Below the pieces are notes generated by a model, which saw only the letters and a program-made list of their open reading frames with translations, was not told where the DNA came from and searched no databases. Source: DASYXT01 sp035934555 (GTDB lineage: Bacteria > Verrucomicrobiota > Verrucomicrobiia > Limisphaerales > UBA8199). From it: DNA of 64,000 nucleotides. Every line of letters starts with the position of its first letter. Position 1 is the first letter of the stretch. The DNA lies in NCBI GenBank assembly GCA_035934555.1, contig DASYXT010000118.1, positions 62,001 through 126,000 on the forward strand. Direction: 5' to 3'. Position numbers and translations under genes: made by a program. Of this stretch, positions 61,091-64,000 are shown piece by piece.

Positions 61091-63484
61091 ATGGCAAAAA
61101 TGGACGCTGTGGCCACATGGACTGACTTAGAGCAGGACCCGCCGGCAAAACCGGCCGGGGCGCTCGCCTCGCTGGCGGCAGTCGAACCAAGCGAGGAAGG
61201 GCTCGCCCGTCCGGCCTTGCAAGCTAAACCCGGTGCGGCACCGGCGGTATCGCCGGCGCGCGTGGACCGTTTTGGCTGGCCGGTGCCGTCCTCCCTGGGC
61301 GTGGACGCCGAGCAGGCGCGGGCCTCGATTCAGTTGCCGGAATTCGACGCCCTGTTGCTGGAGAAAGCGCGAGTCATCTCCAGCCGTTACCCCTTCGCCG
61401 AAGCCGAATATCGCAATTCCCGCGGCGCGGGTTCGGGCGCACAGCAGTTGGAGATCCCCCATTTCGAGCGGATTTTTCGCATAGCCAGCACTCTCGCCAG
61501 CGTGCGGGAGGTGGAGCAGGCGCCAGATTACGACGAGCTGCTGATCCTAACGGCGTGGCATTGCGTCCGCCCGGGGGTGGAAGGGTTCCTCGGCTCCTAT
61601 CCCAAAGCGCTGCTATGCCCCTTATCGCACGGAGCGCCCCCGGCGGCGCTGGCTTCGTTGTCACCGCGTGAACAAGCTGTTTTCGAGCGGCGCGCACCGA
61701 TCTATTTGCGGTACCTGCTCTGCGATAAGTTCAACCTGCGCACGTGCGCAGATATTGAAAACGCCGATCTGCGGCACCTGCTGCGCAGCACCGGCTTTCG
61801 GCTGATCCGTTCGAGCGCGGTTGCGGAAGTGGCTTTCCCGGCCATCACCCAGGGAGAGGACCCGCCGGTCAGGCCCTGGAAACTGACCTTGCGCCAGGAA
61901 CTGAGCGATGAGCGGGCTGGCGAGCTGCTAATCACGGCGGCCTTATGGCTGATCAAATACGGCTTGCGCCTGGTCACCTGGGAGCAGGGCGCCCCGCGCT
62001 GGAACATCGGCGCCGTCAGCCGGACGGATTGGGAGGATGCGTTTTTGTCTTTGGGGGTGCGCGTGGCGCCGTCACTGACGCGGGACAGCGGCATGTTCGA
62101 TTGGCGCGCGGTCTTGAACCGGTGCCTGGACCAAATCGGGCGAGGCAATTTGCCAGCGGAAGTGCTGGGGAAGGTTTCGGCGTGGCCGCAGCGGATTTGC
62201 CACGACAGCCGGCAAGCCATCTGGGAGGGACTGGATCGGATCGCCCGGACTGTGATGGAGCGGGTGCGCGCAACCGAACCGGGGCTGTTCGACGAGCAGG
62301 GCAACCTGAGCACGGAGCAGGCGCGCGAATTCCGGGGCTGGGCCGCGCTGTTCGACGAAGTATCGCCACAGGTTCTTTCGCGATTGGGCGTGTCGGCGTT
62401 TACCGCGCTGCGCCGGGTCGCACCGGAATACTTTGGCTGGGGTTGCGGGCAACTAAAGCCGTGGGAATTGGAACAGGAGCACGGGAAATGGAAAGGGCCG
62501 CGGGGCCGGGCCTTGTTGCGCAGCGCCTACGCCTTCGCACTTTATGAAACGGGGCTGGGGGAAATTCTGCAACAGGAGGACCAGGTGGTTTGGTGCTGCA
62601 CGCTGCAGCAACTGTCGCAATGGTGGGCCGCGCGTCCGCAGGATGCGACCGCGTACGAATTTCTTTACCAACTCGCCAGCCGTAACGGACTGACACCGCT
62701 GCTCAATCGCGAAATCACACACACTGCCGCAATCTCCCTGCTCGCCGGCGTCAACCTCCACCAAAACCTGCCCAAAATCGAGGGATGCTGGGATTTGTGC
62801 CTGCGCACCGCCGTCGAGCATCACGGCGGACATCTGGAAGTGCGGTTGGTGCTGCCGGACCTTGTGCCGTTGCCGCTGCGGCTGCGCAAGGCCCTGCTGA
62901 CGCCGCTAAGTTACGGTTATTTGCATAAGGAACTGCGGCTGGTTCGTGACTTTGATTTGCGCATGGCGCGCGAGGCGCGGCGCAAGCTCGAGGAAATCCC
63001 CGGCTGGTGGGAAGATGAGCGCATTGCCGGCACACCGTTGCTCGAACGGTTGAACGCGCCCGGCGACCCCGCCCGCGGGGTGCTTGCGCTACTGACGCCC
63101 GACCCGTGGCTCGAACCGCCGCGGGTCCGTTTTCATGGCTTGCAACTGCTGTTGTCCAAGCAAGCGACCCAACGCACTGCCCCAGGGGAGGGTGGGCTGG
63201 CCTCGACGGAAATGGCGGCGTTGCTGCGCCTGGCAATGGAAGCGACCCTGGACCACACTAATATTGTTAATGTGTCATTGCCGGCGATTCGACGCGGCTT
63301 TGAGCGGTTGCTGGCGCGAGATGACACGAGGGAAATGCTCGATTCGCTGCTGCTGCACATCGGCACGGCTTATGAAACCGAGATTTGGGGGCGCGTGCGG
63401 AAGTTTATTGTGCTGGATGTGATCAACGACGTGCTGGCGTTAACGGTCCGAAACTCGTTGCTGCACTTGATGAGTGAGGGCTAA
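61091..63484 (+). CDS. Large protein of unknown function (orphan)
   Basis: A 797-residue soluble protein with no recognised domain, signal or membrane segment. It is helical, with many Trp/Leu/Arg residues (FEGRAPIYLRYLLCDKFNLR-like stretch near 200; WWAARPQDATAYEFLYQLAS near 520; LRLAMEATLDHTNIVNVSLP near 720). The N-terminal 60 residues are Pro/Ala-rich and probably disordered. Codon use matches the neighbours, which supports a real gene. ATG at 61091 was chosen; a TTG at 61079 is in frame. I cannot assign a function. Confidence 0.8.
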   Translation: MAKMDAVATWTDLEQDPPAKPAGALASLAAVEPSEEGLARPALQAKPGAAPAVSPARVDRFGWPVPSSLGVDAEQARASIQLPEFDALLLEKARVISSRYPFAEAEYRNSRGAGSGAQQLEIPHFERIFRIASTLASVREVEQAPDYDELLILTAWHCVRPGVEGFLGSYPKALLCPLSHGAPPAALASLSPREQAVFERRAPIYLRYLLCDKFNLRTCADIENADLRHLLRSTGFRLIRSSAVAEVAFPAITQGEDPPVRPWKLTLRQELSDERAGELLITAALWLIKYGLRLVTWEQGAPRWNIGAVSRTDWEDAFLSLGVRVAPSLTRDSGMFDWRAVLNRCLDQIGRGNLPAEVLGKVSAWPQRICHDSRQAIWEGLDRIARTVMERVRATEPGLFDEQGNLSTEQAREFRGWAALFDEVSPQVLSRLGVSAFTALRRVAPEYFGWGCGQLKPWELEQEHGKWKGPRGRALLRSAYAFALYETGLGEILQQEDQVVWCCTLQQLSQWWAARPQDATAYEFLYQLASRNGLTPLLNREITHTAAISLLAGVNLHQNLPKIEGCWDLCLRTAVEHHGGHLEVRLVLPDLVPLPLRLRKALLTPLSYGYLHKELRLVRDFDLRMAREARRKLEEIPGWWEDERIAGTPLLERLNAPGDPARGVLALLTPDPWLEPPRVRFHGLQLLLSKQATQRTAPGEGGLASTEMAALLRLAMEATLDHTNIVNVSLPAIRRGFERLLARDDTREMLDSLLLHIGTAYETEIWGRVRKFIVLDVINDVLALTVRNSLLHLMSEG

Positions 63485-63749
63485 GGCTACGGCGAAACTG
63501 CTGGGGCAGCATTATTATCGGCTGGCACCGACAAAAACTCGCTTTGGGCTCAAGGGATGCTGCTTTCAATTCCGGTTCTTACTCCGCTGTTGGCACGGTT
63601 ACGAGGAGAACTTGTTAAAAGCTGCTCACTTGTTATTCACAGGGGCTTTTTCTCCTGAAAACACAAGGATTCGGGCCTAACCAGGGTTTGCCGTGGTTGC
63701 CCTTCTCCGTAAAAACCCTTGGTTTACCGGCACTTTTCTGTGGCACGGT
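63485..63749. other. Intergenic region without recognised gene
   Basis: 265 bases between two convergent genes. An open frame across it (63474-63680, plus) has poor composition and no homology that I recognise. No hairpin with a T-run was seen. Confidence 0.5.
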
Positions 63750-64000
63750 TTAAATCGCTTCTGGACTCATGAGCCCGGCGATTGTGCCGAGAGCGTTCCC
63801 TTCCAGCCGGTTATTGACAAAGATAAACGTGCGGCGCGCCGGGCCGGCCGCTACTCCCTCCGCCACCAGCGCCCGGCCCGCTGCGCGCGCTTCGGGGTTC
63901 CTTTCCTGCACCCGGTCATACGGCTGAAAGGCTGTGACCGCCTCGGCATATTTGCGCCCGGGTTTGAGCAGGAATCGGGCGGCGACACACGCGCTGTTGG
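63750..64000 (-). CDS. DUF72 protein, C-terminal part (runs off the window)
   Basis: The minus strand from the window edge to a TAA at 63750-63752 reads ...KPGRKYAEAVTAFQPYDRV... to RRTFIFVNNRLEGNALGTIA. This is the end of a DUF72 (YecE-like) protein: the FVNNRLEGNALxTI block is the conserved C-terminus of the family. The 5' part lies beyond 64000. DUF72 is a TIM-barrel family of unclear function. Confidence 0.8.
   Translation of the reverse strand, partial: NSACVAARFLLKPGRKYAEAVTAFQPYDRVQERNPEARAAGRALVAEGVAAGPARRTFIFVNNRLEGNALGTIAGLMSPEAI

Noticed and set aside
63474..63680. Plus-strand 68-codon frame after the orphan gene
   Set aside because: It overlaps the stop of the orphan gene, has no ribosome site and has an unusual Phe/Cys-rich composition.
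1..64000. CRISPR arrays, rRNA, tRNA, transposases
   Set aside because: Regularly spaced direct repeats, RNA-gene signatures and transposase motifs were looked for by eye and none was found.

Overview
The window reads as chromosomal DNA of a GC-rich Gram-negative bacterium, most likely a soil or freshwater member of the Verrucomicrobiota (Pedosphaera/Limisphaerales-like). This rests on the gene mix: LPS and outer-membrane biogenesis genes (lpxD, lptE-like, bamD-like, surA-like) beside a Ser/Thr protein kinase, a Gfo/Idh/MocA oxidoreductase, large YncE-type propellers, HEAT and SEL1 proteins, and many short palindromic intergenic repeats. It is judged from remembered family resemblance, not a search. 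No rRNA, tRNA, CRISPR array or complete insertion sequence was recognised.

Layout. (1) 1-8184 is an accessory island. It holds a four-gene minus-strand operon: an archaeo-eukaryotic-primase/SF2-helicase/DUF559-nuclease fusion, two conserved proteins of unknown function and a frameshifted CxxC ribbon protein. It also holds a DUF433 antitoxin with a truncated DUF5615 toxin, an intact hipBA pair, and a truncated second copy of one operon gene next to a 33-bp direct repeat also present at the other end. (2) 8185-17757 is an envelope-stress/efflux locus: a YncE-like propeller, a TolC-type lipoprotein, an adaptor and an RND pump on the minus strand, divergent from a PepSY lipoprotein, an OmpR/CusRS-like two-component system and a second PepSY lipoprotein. 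Two TGACA-N4-TGTCA boxes, one nearly identical to the E. coli CusR box, sit upstream of the PepSY genes. (3) 17779-25953 holds an aminotransferase with a foreign secretory N-terminus, a Gly/Pro-rich secreted protein, an NDH-2/cNMP/CBS fusion, lpxD and an oxidoreductase. (4) 25964-34013 is mostly housekeeping: trpC, prfB (with the classical +1 frameshift), LysM protein, pdxA, a SurA-like chaperone, and mnmG, whose coding sequence carries two perfect parS-like sites. (5) 34238-43609 holds a GAF histidine kinase, gmd, a glycosyltransferase, prmC, murA, a zinc-ribbon protein, bamD-like and lptE-like genes. (6) 43635-64000 holds a zinc-ribbon Ser/Thr kinase, a probable small transcript with a strong terminator, surface-glycan type genes (SGNH hydrolase, GT39-like membrane protein, GT2), HEAT protein, MBL hydrolase, glycerate kinase, B12-type radical SAM enzyme, gamma-glutamyltransferase, a YncE/phosphoesterase fusion, SEL1 protein, panD, an 800-residue orphan and the end of a DUF72 gene.

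The two most informative signals are the primase-helicase-nuclease operon (candidate defence system, 14-5156) and the pair of parS-like palindromes built into an extra loop of MnmG (33211-33307), which suggests the window lies in the ParB-loading, origin-proximal part of the chromosome.
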